The notes under the pieces: model-generated
Databases searched by the model: none
What the model was told of the DNA's origin: nothing
Seen by the model: the letters and a program-made list of their open reading frames with translations, nothing else
Translations under genes and position numbers: made by a program
Shown: in pieces, positions 43,501-53,640 of the stretch
How positions within the stretch are numbered: position 1 is the stretch's first letter
Layout of the letters: each line of letters opens with the position of its first letter
Source of the DNA: Epiperipatus broadwayi
Lineage: Eukaryota > Onychophora > Udeonychophora > Euonychophora > Peripatidae
NCBI GenBank assembly: GCA_028023455.1
Contig: JAQFVV010012499.1
Span: 1,432,584-1,496,583 of the forward strand
Reading direction: 5' to 3'
DNA length: 64,000 nt

Positions 43501-43954
43501 AGTTTACATTAGATATCTCTAAGTTAGGTAGAAGATAATTAATTCTGAAAGAGTTAAGTATATCGAAAAATATATATTGTTCATTTCTTAATACTATAAA
43601 GAGAAATAACAATATTAATTTTACCTTTACATAATTCTATACACTTGAAAAAATAAGTTATTAAAAAAAGTTTTATTTTTTTAATCAAATATTTACTTTC
43701 TCTTATATTCCCTAAAATACAACAAATGACCAAGCTTCAAACCTTGTATACATACATATCTGAAGAATTGAGAGTTCATGATTTTTTAGTATCAGAAATG
43801 TTCTGTAAGGTAAATTTTTGCTTTCAATGAAAAACAGATGTCAGAAATTATTATATACTTTAAAGTAACTTTAACTTTAAAAATATTATTACTGAAACCT
43901 TCAAAGTTATACTAATTTATTAGCAAAACAAGTAATGTTTGAAATACCATGTAA

Positions 43955-44187
43955 TAATAAATTGTCCAAGCACTTCATTATTTACCACCCTTTGTTACAG
44001 TTTACAGTTTTGATTGCCCCATCAATCTTCTTCAGAACTACAACATAAGACAAACATATGAATATAAATATACATGAACAAATAATTTGCATTCTATATA
44101 TACATATTATAATATCTTTTTATTTCCGATTATTATTATTAATTTCTTACTCTTTTTTACATTCTATATTTATTAATCAAAATATTT

Positions 44188-44220
<33 letters not shown>

Positions 44221-44445
44221 TATTTTTACTCTTTAGTTTATTTTATTCTTATAATATTTGATTCTAAGTTAATATGTTTCATATCAATTATATGTCCATG
44301 TACATTTATATTCATATGTTTGTATTATGTTGTAGTTCTGAAAAAGATTTCTGGGGCAATCAAAACTCTAAACTGTAAGAAAGAGTGGTAAATAAAGCAT
44401 TGTGTAACAGCAATAAAGTGCTTGGACAATTTAGTATTAGATGAT
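43955..44445. repeat. Large inverted repeat with hammerhead-like motif in both arms
   Basis: 43955-44080 (AAATTGTCCAAGCACTT, TTTACCACYCTTT, GTTTTGATTGCCCCA, CAGAACTACAACATAA, AACATATGAATATAAATATA) is inverted at 44285-44440. Each arm contains CTGAAGA or CTGAAAA, a hairpin (GATTG/CAATC in the left arm) and AAAAC. This is the same arrangement as at 2.03 kb and resembles hammerhead-like sequences associated with Penelope-like element ends. The core G before AAAC is A in every copy and one base is extra, so activity is doubtful. A (TA)n tract (44190-44218) lies in the middle. Confidence 0.7.
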
Positions 44446-45780
44446 ATACATTTGGCAATGTAATAAGAAAGAGTAGTTATTATACTTCTTGAATGTTTGA
44501 AATGCATTTCTAATTAAAAAAAAAAATTAGAAAGGAATTTTATTCCCATGGTAAATTAATTTTTGTTCTGTAATGGATAGGCCTATACAAAATGCCATAC
44601 ATGAAATTATATCAATTACAATCAAACTTATCGAAAATAACTATGTAAACAAACAAGTAGTGAATAATTGAATAATGAACTGCACTATAATATTTTTTAG
44701 TCAAGAAGGAATAAGAATAAAATATATTTGAGTTGTTTAATTTATTTTAAAAAAGAAAACACATGTAGGTTTTTCATGCAGAAATACATTTTTCAAACAG
44801 GTTGTATAGCAGTCTTTATTAATTAAAATATATGTAAATTAGACAAGTAAGTTTACATTATAATACAGGGAAAATAAATATAAATATTGAATACATAAGT
44901 GTTTTAGTGGAATATTTTAAAAAAACATACTTCAGCTTAAAAATTACAAAAATAAAAACTGTGTAACTAATTTTAATTAAGGAGATTCTACAGTGTTATT
45001 TGTGTACATTTAAAATCTTTCAGACTACTTAACAATATATTTCCTAATTTTTTACAAACTCTATAGACCAATTTAATTCCTATTTGTATTTATTTAGTCA
45101 AATATATTATTAATAGTGACTTGTGGTGCACATAGAAAAATATCCGCATAGCATACATATATACAGTTTTATGTTGACTCAATATCAAAATGATTATATC
45201 ATTGCCTTTGGATGCTAATGCGAAAGTACAAACAACTACATTAAAAACAACCTATTGGCCAAGTTTTGTCACTTCATACATATTATCTCTAAATGCAGAT
45301 CAATATCACTATCAATCATGAATAAATTCCCATTTATAATTATTTACATTTTTATGAAGTAATAATTCTTAAAGGAATTCTTTTCTATTAACAGATCCAT
45401 ATAATTCCATAACATCCAATAAAGTAATTCTATATTTGTTTGAGATAACAACATTTTTAATAATATATACAAATTCAAATGATTTAATCAGATGTTGTCC
45501 CAAGACCTAATTTTTTTTGGAATATTTGTGCCACATTGTTCTACATTTCAAAAAATATGCATTGATAAAGTTAATAAGAATCCTTAAAGGATATTATGCA
45601 TTTTAATATTAGCAAAAATATGCATTTTAATATTGGCAAACAATCTTGATAATATAGCAATCAATGGACACATAGGCAAACACTGCTTCCTTTCATACAA
45701 TTTATACAAATATTTTTTAAGAATACATTTTTAAAAACCATTTTTGTGATACATAATTATGATTAACAATAAATTTTTAT
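44446..45780. other. AT-rich DNA, no gene
   Basis: No supported feature. A short direct duplication (ATATGCATTTTAATATT) lies near 45596-45638. Confidence 0.5.
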
Positions 45781-45784
45781 GATT

Positions 45785-46310
45785 ATAGCTTGTGGCATTC
45801 ATCATAAGAAGCCTTGACTCTGAGAGCACTGCACCTAGATCTTAGAATCTAATGTAACCCTCTAACATCCATTAGTTACTATGATTTGAACTGGTTGACA
45901 CTACTATATAAAAAGTTTGTTATTATTTTAACAACTTGTCTAAGCATAGAAAATAGTAGTCACATGATATTCAGTGGTTTAATATGAATCCAGTTCATGA
46001 GGTCATGGTGAGTATGGTTATTAAAGACCAATGACACCAAAATATATAAATACTGAACTGGTTTTAAATCTATATGACTATACAATGATCTTAGATTGAA
46101 AACATTCTTGTATTTTCATTTTAAACTCATAGCTTCATAATTAAATAAAAAGAAAAAGGGATTGCTGCTAAAATATTGCATTAGTTTTTAAGATCTAGGT
46201 GCAGTGATCTCAGATCAAAGGCTCCTCACTGATGAAAGTTGCAAACTAAAAACCAGTTGTAGATATTAGATGGGAATGCACTAGGTAAAAATTAAACCAC
46301 TAAACATCAC
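45785..46310 (+). repeat. Diverged outer copies of the 456-bp hammerhead repeat
   Basis: 45785-45850 is a minus-strand fragment (CCTTGACTCTGAGAGCACTG, CACCTAGATCTTAGAATCTA) whose hammerhead is eroded to ATGATGAATGCCACAAGC. 45955-46290 is a plus-strand unit (AGTGGTTTAATATGAATCCA, GACACCAAAATATATAAATA, AGATCTAGGTGCAGTGATCT). Its ribozyme keeps TCCTCA and CTGATGA at 46223-46235 but has AAAAAC in place of GAAAC and a poor stem II. Both are older than the central array. Confidence 0.7.
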
Positions 46311-46319
46311 ATGATCAGC

Positions 46320-47100
46320 ATCTCTATACTAGCACATTTGTTGTAAACAAAGGCAAAACTCTCCATACAGTAGTGCCACCCTGTGCCAAACAGAGTAATC
46401 AATGGATGCCAGAAGGCTTGTGCATAAAATCCCTATCCAGTGCATACTCATACAATATCCCCAGACTAGTTTCTGGCTTGTGGCCATCATCAGTGAGGAG
46501 CCTTGGATCTGAGAGCACTGCACCTAGATCTTGGGATCTAATGGAACCCTCCAGCAGCCACCTATTAACACTACTTTACTACAAAACCTTGAGAATAAAA
46601 TTGAAAACATTGTTAATATCTTCAATCTAAGCTTAATAGCTTATATAGTCATATGGATCTGAACTCAATTCAGCACCCATACATTTTGTGTCTTTGGCTC
46701 TTAAGCAACTATAACCACCACTATCCTATTAGGCAGGATTGGTGTTAAACCACTAAACATCACATGATCACCATCTCTATACTAGCATATAATTTGTTGT
46801 AAACAAAGGTAAAATTCTTCATACAGTAGTGCCACCCTGTGGCAAACAGAGTAATCAATGGGTACCAGAAGGCTTGTGCATAAAATCCCTCCAGCCACCT
46901 TTAAAAGGTAAAATTCTTCATACAGTAGTGCCACCCTGTGGCAAACAGAGTAATCAATGGGTACCAGAAGGCTTGTGCATAAAATCCCTCCAGCCACCTT
47001 TTAACTCTACTTTACAAAACTATGAGAATGAAATTGAAAACATTGTTAATATCTGCAATCTAAGCTCAACAGGTTATATAGTCATATGGGTTTGAACTCA
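46320..47100 (-). mobile_element. Retrozyme array, minus-oriented half (two units, one deleted)
   Basis: Unit one (46320-46800) is full length and carries the hammerhead at 46450-46508. The second (46800-47100) lacks the ribozyme: AAAATCCCT joins directly to CCAGCCACC, an internal deletion of roughly 150 bp. The roughly 100-bp segment with CAGTAGTGCCACCCTGTGGC is duplicated in tandem here. The whole half is inverted relative to 47105-48510. The 64-88-codon frames in it are repeat translations. Confidence 0.85.
46450..46508 (-). ncRNA. Hammerhead ribozyme, type I, minus-strand unit
   Basis: On the minus strand: outer stem I ATCCAA with a partner carrying one mismatch; inner stem I TCCTCA/TGGGGA; CTGATGA; stem II TGGC/GCCA with loop CACAA; GAAAC; stem III AC/GT with loop TA; cleavage site GTC (cut between 46464 and 46463). 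The core is intact. The base of stem II is U-A rather than the usual G-C, which may slow cleavage. Confidence 0.8.
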
Positions 47101-47429
47101 ATTCAGCACTACTGTATGGAGAGTTTTGCCTTTGTTTACAACAAATTATGTGCTAGTATAGATATGGTGATCATGTGATGTTTAGTGGTTTAACACCAAT
47201 CCTGCCTAATAGGATAGTGGTGGCTATGGTTGTTTAAGAGCCAAAGACACCAAAATGTATGGGTGTTGAATTGAGTTCAGACCCATATGACTATACAAGC
47301 TATTGAGCTTAGATTGAAGATATTAACAATGTTTTCAATTTCATTCTCATAGTTTTGTAGTAAAGTAGAGTTAAAAGGTGGCTGTTGGAGGGTTGCATTA
47401 GATCCTAAGATCTAGGTGCAGTGCTTTCA

Positions 47430-47490
47430 GATCCAAGACTCCTCACTGATGATGGCCACAAGCCAGAAACTAGTCTGGGGATATTGGATC
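47430..47490 (+). ncRNA. Hammerhead ribozyme, type I, unit 1
   Basis: Outer stem I GATCCAA (47430-47436) pairs perfectly with TTGGATC (47484-47490). An internal loop (GAC opposite TA) separates it from inner stem I TCCTCA/TGGGGA (47440-47445 and 47476-47481). The core CTGATGA lies at 47446-47452. Stem II TGGC/GCCA with loop CACAA occupies 47453-47465. GAAAC is at 47466-47470, the stem III loop is TA, and cleavage is predicted after C47475. The internal loop in stem I plus a stem II hairpin loop is the arrangement that gives fast natural hammerheads their loop-loop contact. Confidence 0.85.
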
Positions 47491-47885
47491 AGTAGGCACT
47501 AGATAGGGATTTTATGCACAAGCCTTCTGGCATCCATTGATTACTCTGTTTGGCACAGGGTGGCATTGCTGTATGGAGTTTTGTCTTTGTTTACAACAAA
47601 TTATGTGTTAGTATAGAGATGGTGATCATGTGATGTTTAATGGTTTAACACCAACCCTGCCTAATAGGATAGTGGTGGCTATGGTTGTTTAAGAGCCAAA
47701 GACACCAAAATGTATGGGTGCTGAATTGAGTTCAGACCCATACGACTATACAAGCTATTGAGCTTAGATTGAAGATATTAACAATGTTTTCAATTTCATT
47801 CTCATAGTTTTGTAGTAAAGTAGAGTTAAAAGGTGGCTGCTGGAGGGTTGCATTAGATCCTAAGTTCTAGGTGCAGTGCTCTCAG

Positions 47886-47944
47886 ATCCAAGGCTCCTCA
47901 CTGATTATGGCCACAAGCCAGAAACTAGTCTGGGGATATTGGAT
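47886..47944 (+). ncRNA. Hammerhead ribozyme unit 2, core mutation
   Basis: Same as unit 1 (stem I ATCCAA/TTGGAT and TCCTCA/TGGGGA, stem II TGGC/GCCA, GAAAC, GTC), but the core reads CTGATTA at 47901-47907. This changes G8, a catalytic residue, to U, so it should be inactive or nearly so. The site equivalent to cleavage is after C47930. Confidence 0.85.
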
Positions 47945-48342
47945 GAGTAGGCACTAGATAGAGATTTTATGCACAAGCCTTCTGGCATCCATTGATTACT
48001 CTGTTTGGCACATGGTGGCACTACTGTATGCAGAGTTTTGCCTTTGTTTACAACAAATTATGTGCTAGTATAGAGATGGTGATTATGTGATGTTTAGTGG
48101 CTTAACACCAATCCTGCCTAATAGGATAGTGGTGGCTATGGTTGTTTAAGAGCCAAAGACACCAAAATGTATGGGTGCTGAATTGAGTTCAGACCCATAT
48201 GACTATATAAGCTATTGAGCTTAGATTGAAGATATTAACAATGTTTTCCATTTTATTCTCATAGTTTTGTGGTAAAGTAGAGTTAGAAGGTGGCTGCTGG
48301 AGGGTTGCATTAGATCCTAAGATCTAGGTGCAGTGCTCTCAG

Positions 48343-48401
48343 ATCCAAGGCTTCTCACTGATGATGGCCACAAGCCAGAAACTAGTCTGGGGATATTGGA
48401 T
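48343..48401 (+). ncRNA. Hammerhead ribozyme, type I, unit 3
   Basis: Intact CTGATGA at 48358-48364, stem II TGGC/GCCA, GAAAC at 48378-48382, GTC with cleavage after C48387. Inner stem I is TTCTCA/TGGGGA (a C-to-T change turns one G-C pair into G-U and keeps pairing). Outer stem I is ATCCAA/TTGGAT. Confidence 0.85.
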
Positions 48402-48510
48402 GAGTAGGCACTAGATAGGGATTTTATGCACAAGCCTTCTGGCATCCATTGATTACTCTGATTGGCACAGGGTGGCACTACTGTATGGATAGTTTTGCCT
48501 TTGTTTAGAT

Positions 48511-49420
48511 AAAAATTATATGAACAAAACTTCTTGTTTGTATTGATTACTATAGGGTGGCACTGCTGTATGGAGAATTTGCTACTGCTATTTTACCTTT
48601 GTTTTATTCACTAGCTATGAAGATCTAGATAACCATTCACTGACCAACTTCAGATAGCTAGTTAGAAAGGCCTCAGATTCAAATTCTAAATTATTGAACA
48701 CTTAGGCAACAGATGGATTATCTACTATGCCATAAGACTCTTATAAATCTTTGTTTAAAAGATTGAAAATACTTTGTTGGAAAAAATAAAATTATTACTT
48801 ATGAAAAAATCTTGATATGAATTTAACAAATGTTATTTATATATGAAGTAGACCAATAAACGAATTAATAGCAAAACTTCCTATATATAACAAACAATAT
48901 TTTTTAAAAGAAATTAATATTCAGACTCCATGAATATGATTTGAAAACTAATAATTCGTTATTATTCTTTTTTTATTGTTAAAATAAAGTTATTTCTTAA
49001 ATTAGTTCTATAGTAAATAGTTTAATAATAACATATGATAAGACTCAGATAAATGTAAACAGTAAATGTTTGTAAAAAAAAAAACCTGGAACAAAGCCAT
49101 TGTTGTACCTTAAAGAGTTAAATAAAAAATATTTTGCTATTAAAATAATCAAAGAAACTATAAAATATACATACAACATTAAAGAAGTTTAAATAAGTTC
49201 AAACATCTGTTTTCAGAATTGATTTAAGTTAAAAATAATCACAAACATTAGTATATGAAATTAATAACATATATCTGCATGATTTAAATCTTAGTTATAA
49301 ATGAAAAACACATGCAGTGCTCCCCTGTCAAATGCAGCATATTATGAAGAATCATGAGCCAATATCATTTTGAGGATCATTTAGCATAAATATCTTTGCA
49401 GCAGAGCAAAAAATAAGTAT
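48511..49420. other. AT-rich DNA with a decayed array edge, no gene
   Basis: 48530-48600 still contains TTGATTACTATAGGGTGGCA and CTGTATGGAGAATTT, an eroded end of the hammerhead repeat. Beyond that nothing is recognised. Confidence 0.5.
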
Positions 49421-49424
49421 TTCT

Positions 49425-49740
49425 CAAATACAAGCATGATATGATTATGCATTTGATCGGACAAATGTGAAAAGTGTTCGTGTTGAAGTGAAAGTTTAAA
49501 GAAGCATGAGCAATTTGTAAACACCTCATCTCAATCAATAAAAAGAGAACAACCATTCCATTATCAAAAAACATGGAATATTTAAAATACAAGCATGATA
49601 TGATTATGCATTTGATCGGACAAATGTGAAAAGTGTTCGTGTTGAAGTGAAAGTTTAAAGAAGCATGAGCAATTTGTAAACACCTCATCTCAATCAATAA
49701 AAAGAGGACAATTTCATTATCAAAAATCATGGAATATTTA
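49425..49740. repeat. Tandem duplication, two units of 159 bp
   Basis: The units start at about 49431 and 49590 (CAAGCATGATATGATTATGC) and are almost identical through CATGGAATATTT, so the duplication is recent. The 117-codon minus-strand frame here simply reads the same segment twice (LFLLIEMRCLQIAHASLNFH in both halves). I do not recognise the peptide and do not call a gene. Confidence 0.9.
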
Positions 49741-49833
49741 AATCAAACCATTTAAATAATATGCACATTTATAAAAATGAGAATTGTGAGCTGCTGAATT
49801 GTTGAGTACTACGAATCTGAATAGATAAAGTCA

Positions 49834-50015
49834 AAAGCATGTTGAGCATGTTGCACATTCAATACATAGGCATAAATAATACACACACACATGCAAAGCA
49901 TGTTGAGCATGCTGCACATCCAATACATAGGCATAAATAATACACACACACAAAGCATGTTGAGCATGTTGCACACCCAATACATAGGCATAAATAATAC
50001 ACACACACACAAAAA
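49834..50015. repeat. Tandem repeat, three units of about 57-61 bp, each ending in (AC)n
   Basis: Units begin AAAGCATGTTGAGCATG at 49834, 49895 and 49952, continue with CCAATACATAGGCATAAATA and end in short AC runs of different length. Each unit carrying its own microsatellite suggests amplification by slippage or unequal exchange. Confidence 0.92.
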
Positions 50016-50246
50016 AAATCCAAAACACAATTGAATTGTTAATTGATGTGGGAAAAGGGAAACATATAATTGTAACTATTTTTTAACAAAATCTCTTAAA
50101 TAATTTATATGCTTTTTGAACTGATTTAACAAGTTTTCTAATTCCATCTAAAAGAATTTGGATTGCTAATAAAAACATATAATGACCTTACCTTTTAGAT
50201 TTTTCTTACTTTATCTACAAACATAAACTTTTTTATATATATCAAA

Positions 50247-50317
50247 GCATTGACCAGGAAGCGAACCCGGGCTAGCTGCTTGGAAGGCAGCTATGCTAAC
50301 CGCTAGGCCACCAATGC
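50247..50317 (-). tRNA. tRNA-Gly(TCC) or close pseudogene
   Basis: The minus-strand 71-mer folds as a full cloverleaf. Acceptor GCATTGG/TCAATGC (six pairs plus G-U). D-arm with GGTTAG. Anticodon stem GCTGC/GCAGC, loop CTTCCAA (TCC). T stem CCGGG/CCTGG with one G-U. The A box TGGCCTAGCGGTTAGCA is good. The T loop TTCGCTT has C at position 58 instead of the invariant A, as in the copy at 25.9 kb. No T4 terminator follows on the minus strand. It is better preserved than the 25.9-kb copy. Confidence 0.65.
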
Positions 50318-51220
50318 TTGACTGCAAACATAAACTTTTCATTGACCTGTAATAAGCAACTTTACTATTTTACGCATACTTCAGGAAACTTTAATGAAGG
50401 CTCTTACACTTATCAGTATTTATGCATTTCTATTTTTAACTGACAATAATGTGTGATTACTGTATGATGCATTAAAGCATGTTATAATAATGAGATACTG
50501 CTTATGATTGCAGTTTATTAAGAGATCTATATTTAAAAAATTTCCTTTATATATATACACACATTATTAAAGTTCTACATAATTATAAAAGTATATCATT
50601 TTTATAAAGTCTAGACAATTATAATACTCTTTCCAATAAGAAGAATAATTGTAATGACTTACTTTGTATGATAATTATTACTGTAGAGATTTGTTCAACT
50701 AACGTTTGTAAAATTTATGAATCATCAAGTTTCAGTTAATTTCATCAATACTAAATTCACACTTATTATTGTGTCTTTTAATAATTTAATATCTCATTAT
50801 ATGTGAATTATAATTAAACGCCTATTATAACACAGAAACTCTGTTACAAAAATATATAATATTGAAATTGCACATTTTAATTATCAGTTAATGTAAATTA
50901 GCTTATGTTATTGAAAAATGCTATAGATAATTTCTTAAGTAGATTTAATCCTTTAAAGTTCCTAAAAATCTTTTCATTTCTTCTGAAATCTATTTGGTTC
51001 ATAATACCCACACTGTTATTTACAAAACGTTACTTATGAAAATTGCAAAGCTCCTTTTCAAATTTAGATATATTAATTATCAGCTGGATGAACCAATTAA
51101 ACAAGAACATAATGTGGTGTTAAAAACGCTTGCAGATAAGAAGGGAAATATATTATTGTTCATAATCAGTCAAAAATAATCTCATTAACAAATCACTTAG
51201 ATAGAAATTCTTAATTTATA

Positions 51221-51520
51221 GACAGCAATTATGGACATCTTGCTGAGTTCCATAAATATATTGTTAATAGGAAATGTATGTTGAGAATTGACCTAAAGAA
51301 AGCTTACTATTGTATAAAACAATCTTTCTGTTAAGTTATGTTAAGAAACAATAATAGTGATAAAATGTTACTGCTTAATAAAAGCATACCATAGTCTAGA
51401 CATTCAGATTGCCCATTATATATATTTTATTGGATAAATAATATATTCATAATACCAGACTAAATTTATGAATTTCAAGATCCTGTCAAGGCTTTTTTTA
51501 ACAAATTTCACATTTAGGAA
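51221..51520 (+). pseudogene. LINE reverse transcriptase fragment (finger/palm start)
   Basis: Frame from 51221 reads DSNYGHLAEFHKYIVNRKCM, then LRIDLKKAYYCIKQSFC before a stop near 51333. The RIDLKKAY block, followed by a four-residue spacer and an aromatic, is the first palm motif of non-LTR retrotransposon RTs ('kiDlkKAYDsv.W.fl'). The second catalytic Asp region is at YYC instead of YDC, so it is mutated. After further stops a segment CPLYIFYWINN may correspond to 'FP..yi.WI'. It is 5' and 3' truncated and inactive. The open frame at 50994-51179 just upstream may be part of the same element but is not recognisable. Confidence 0.6.
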
Positions 51521-51529
51521 TTAACTTCT

Positions 51530-52320
51530 AAAATATAATAACATTATTTTAACAATATTTGCTGAACTTCATTATTTTCTTTTATATTTAAGGAAGATTC
51601 AGCTTTTTAATTTTGCTTAGTGTTCCTTAATTTATTGCACAGCTATTCTTTCAAAAATATATACTAATATTGTCACATTCTATAAGGTGAAGAATCAACT
51701 AAATGTCACTTTTGAATGTCACAATGTTATTATAACTTCACAAATATTAGTTTATAACATGATATTTATACTTCTCTTTCTCTTCCAGCATATTATATAA
51801 TCATTTTTTCACTCTTCATCATAAATTACCAATAACAAATTACTAAGAGAATAATGAACTACATCAATAATCAAGAACTCCTATGAGATATTTTAATTCA
51901 AAAATCTATCATTATCATAAAAAACTTCAATTTTGATCAAAATACTCATGTCTCAGTATGGATACTTAAATAAATGGAGAATGTATGAGTTCACATGATA
52001 AGTGTTTAAAACAAAAACTATACTTTATAGTGAATACTTTTTCAGTTCACTTTCATTTCATTTTGAGGTTTTTCATTAATGAATGGATAATTTCTCAGTG
52101 GGATTTAATCTGCCTTTGAAATCTGTAAAAAAAAAAAACACTGCTTAATTAGCTTTCAAGGTTTAATTTTCTTTCCATTGGAAATTGTATGTAAATTGTA
52201 AGCAATTGAGTTAAAATATTTATGTTGAACATAATCATGATAGTCAAGTAAAATAAATACACCTGGGTCTCTTTTTACATGGACTTATTTAACACGATTT
52301 TGAAGTTACGCGATTCATGT
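51530..52320. other. AT-rich DNA, no gene
   Basis: No supported feature. Confidence 0.5.
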
Positions 52321-52329
52321 TTCACCAGA

Positions 52330-52421
52330 AGTCGAACTCCGATAATGCGATATTACTTTAAATAATAAATTTCGCACACTTACGTTATATTGAAAGTAAT
52401 AGCACATTATTGGAATTTGAC
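52330..52421. repeat. Inverted repeat, arms about 30 bp
   Basis: AGTCGAACTCCGATAATGCG at 52330 (continuing ATATTACTTT) is inverted at 52391-52421 (GAAAGTAATA, then TTATTGGAATTTGACT) with a few transitions, mainly C to T at former CpG sites. The loop is about 31 bp. It would form a hairpin in RNA or mark a small MITE. Confidence 0.8.
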
Positions 52422-52490
52422 TTTCATCTTAGTAATTTCAATATTTTCAGTGCTTTATAATAGTAAGATTTTATGCAAGAATGAAATTAA

Positions 52491-52585
52491 AATCAATTAT
52501 TAATCATTTAGTGTCCGCAAGTTTATTTTTAAAAGAACATAATCAATTATTAATCATTTAGTGTCCGCAAGTTTATTTTTAAAAG
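52491..52585 (+). repeat. Direct duplication, two units of 50 bp
   Basis: AATCAATTATTAATCATTTA followed by GTGTCCGCAAGTTTATTTTT occurs at 52491 and 52541, identical. Confidence 0.95.
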
Positions 52586-52588
52586 GTG

Positions 52589-52807
52589 AGTAATAGCAGT
52601 GGGCACAATTAAATTTGACAATTAAAAATTAAAATCTGATTTTTAATTGTAATTAACAATTTAAAAATTACTTACGGCAACTTGAAATTAATGTGATGTA
52701 AAATGAAATTTGATTTTGAAACGGAATTGAAAATTAAAAAATTAAAGACAAAAATAAGAATTTAATTTTTAGTTGTTAGTTTTAATTAAATTTTTTCCAG
52801 CAGTGGT
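52589..52807. repeat. AT-rich insert flanked by AGCAGTGG direct repeats
   Basis: AGCAGTGG occurs at about 52589 and 52800, enclosing about 200 bp made largely of AATTAAA/TTTAATT permutations. The flanking 8-bp repeats could be a target duplication of a small AT-rich element. Terminal inverted repeats are weak (AATTAAATTT at both sides). Confidence 0.35.
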
Positions 52808-53205
52808 GAATAAATGTTTTTTTATTATCATAAGTCTAAGTTCATAAACAATTAATAAAATCATAGTCTCAAAGATTAATTACTAATTACATTGTCAACA
52901 GAAAACCATTACACACAATACGAGAGTGAACTTGGCACTAGTTGTATTTCCTCTTGTGAAGAATCTATTTTTTACCAGTTTGCAAATGAAACTGTTTATC
53001 AGCAAATAGCGATAATAATTAAAACGTGTATAAAAAATGTAAATTACTGTATTGTAAATTATGCATAAAAATATATTATTTTGAATAAAATTAAATATTA
53101 TAGTTAAAAAAAGTTTGTCTTGTATCAATTTTTTTCAAATTTGAAATTTTTTATTAGTCATATTTTATTTCCTTATTTTTTTTTTGCATGAATATATATA
53201 TATAA

Positions 53206-53640
53206 AATTCATTGAAAACAGTCAACACTTGAACCAGAGCAATATCAATAACAATCTTAATCTATTGTCAAGGCAATAAACTCCTTTTAGTAATAAAAAT
53301 TGAAATCCCATCTTTATTTATAGTGTGATATGTTTAGATAGATATAAATACTTATGTTTGCAATTTCATTACAGAGATATTGATGCAACGGAATTTAACT
53401 AAACCTTGTTAAGCAAGTAAATACAACCTGTTTTGAAAGCAGACTAACAGTCAATTATAACTTCTAAACTACACTCCAACAATAATTACTTAAGTAACAA
53501 AACTAAAACTGTTCAAGGCTAGATAGGTCAATAAATGCAAATTCGTTGAAAGCAATCAACACTTAAAACAGATTAATATCAATAACAATTAACAATCTCA
53601 ATTTGTTGTCAAAGCAACCTCTTCATAGGAAAAATAACAT
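53206..53640 (+). repeat. Direct repeat pair about 330 bp apart
   Basis: 53206-53320 and 53537-53640 share AATTCRTTGAAARCARTCAA, CACTT.AA.CAGA, ATATCAATAACAAT and TTGTCAARGCAA. Diverged, non-coding. Confidence 0.75.

Larger units (their letters stand above)
47105..48510 (+). mobile_element. Retrozyme tandem array, three plus-oriented units of 455-457 bp
   Basis: The block CTTTGTTTACAACAAATTAT begins units at about 47129, 47584 and 48042, and a fourth unit starts and breaks off near 48495. Each unit contains, in order: TGATGTTTAGTGGTTTAACA-type, AGAGCCAAAGACACCAAAAT, TTGAGTTCAGACCCATA, AGATCTAGGTGCAGTGCT, the hammerhead, and GGCATCCATTGATTACTCT. No open reading frame, LTR or poly-A is present. 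Period, ribozyme position and the lack of coding match metazoan retrozymes, whose transcripts self-cleave to unit length and circularise. Monomers of 455 and 457 nt are predicted from the spacing of cleavage sites. Confidence 0.85.

Noticed and set aside
46329-47095. Several 64-88-codon frames containing CTSLL and PPCGKQSNQW motifs
   Set aside because: They are in both orientations of the retrozyme repeat, duplicate with the 100-bp block, and overlap non-coding ribozyme units.
49377-49730. 117-codon minus-strand frame with an internal repeat
   Set aside because: The frame exists because a 159-bp tandem unit happens to be divisible by three; the peptide matches nothing I recognise and the same sequence lies in non-coding flanks.
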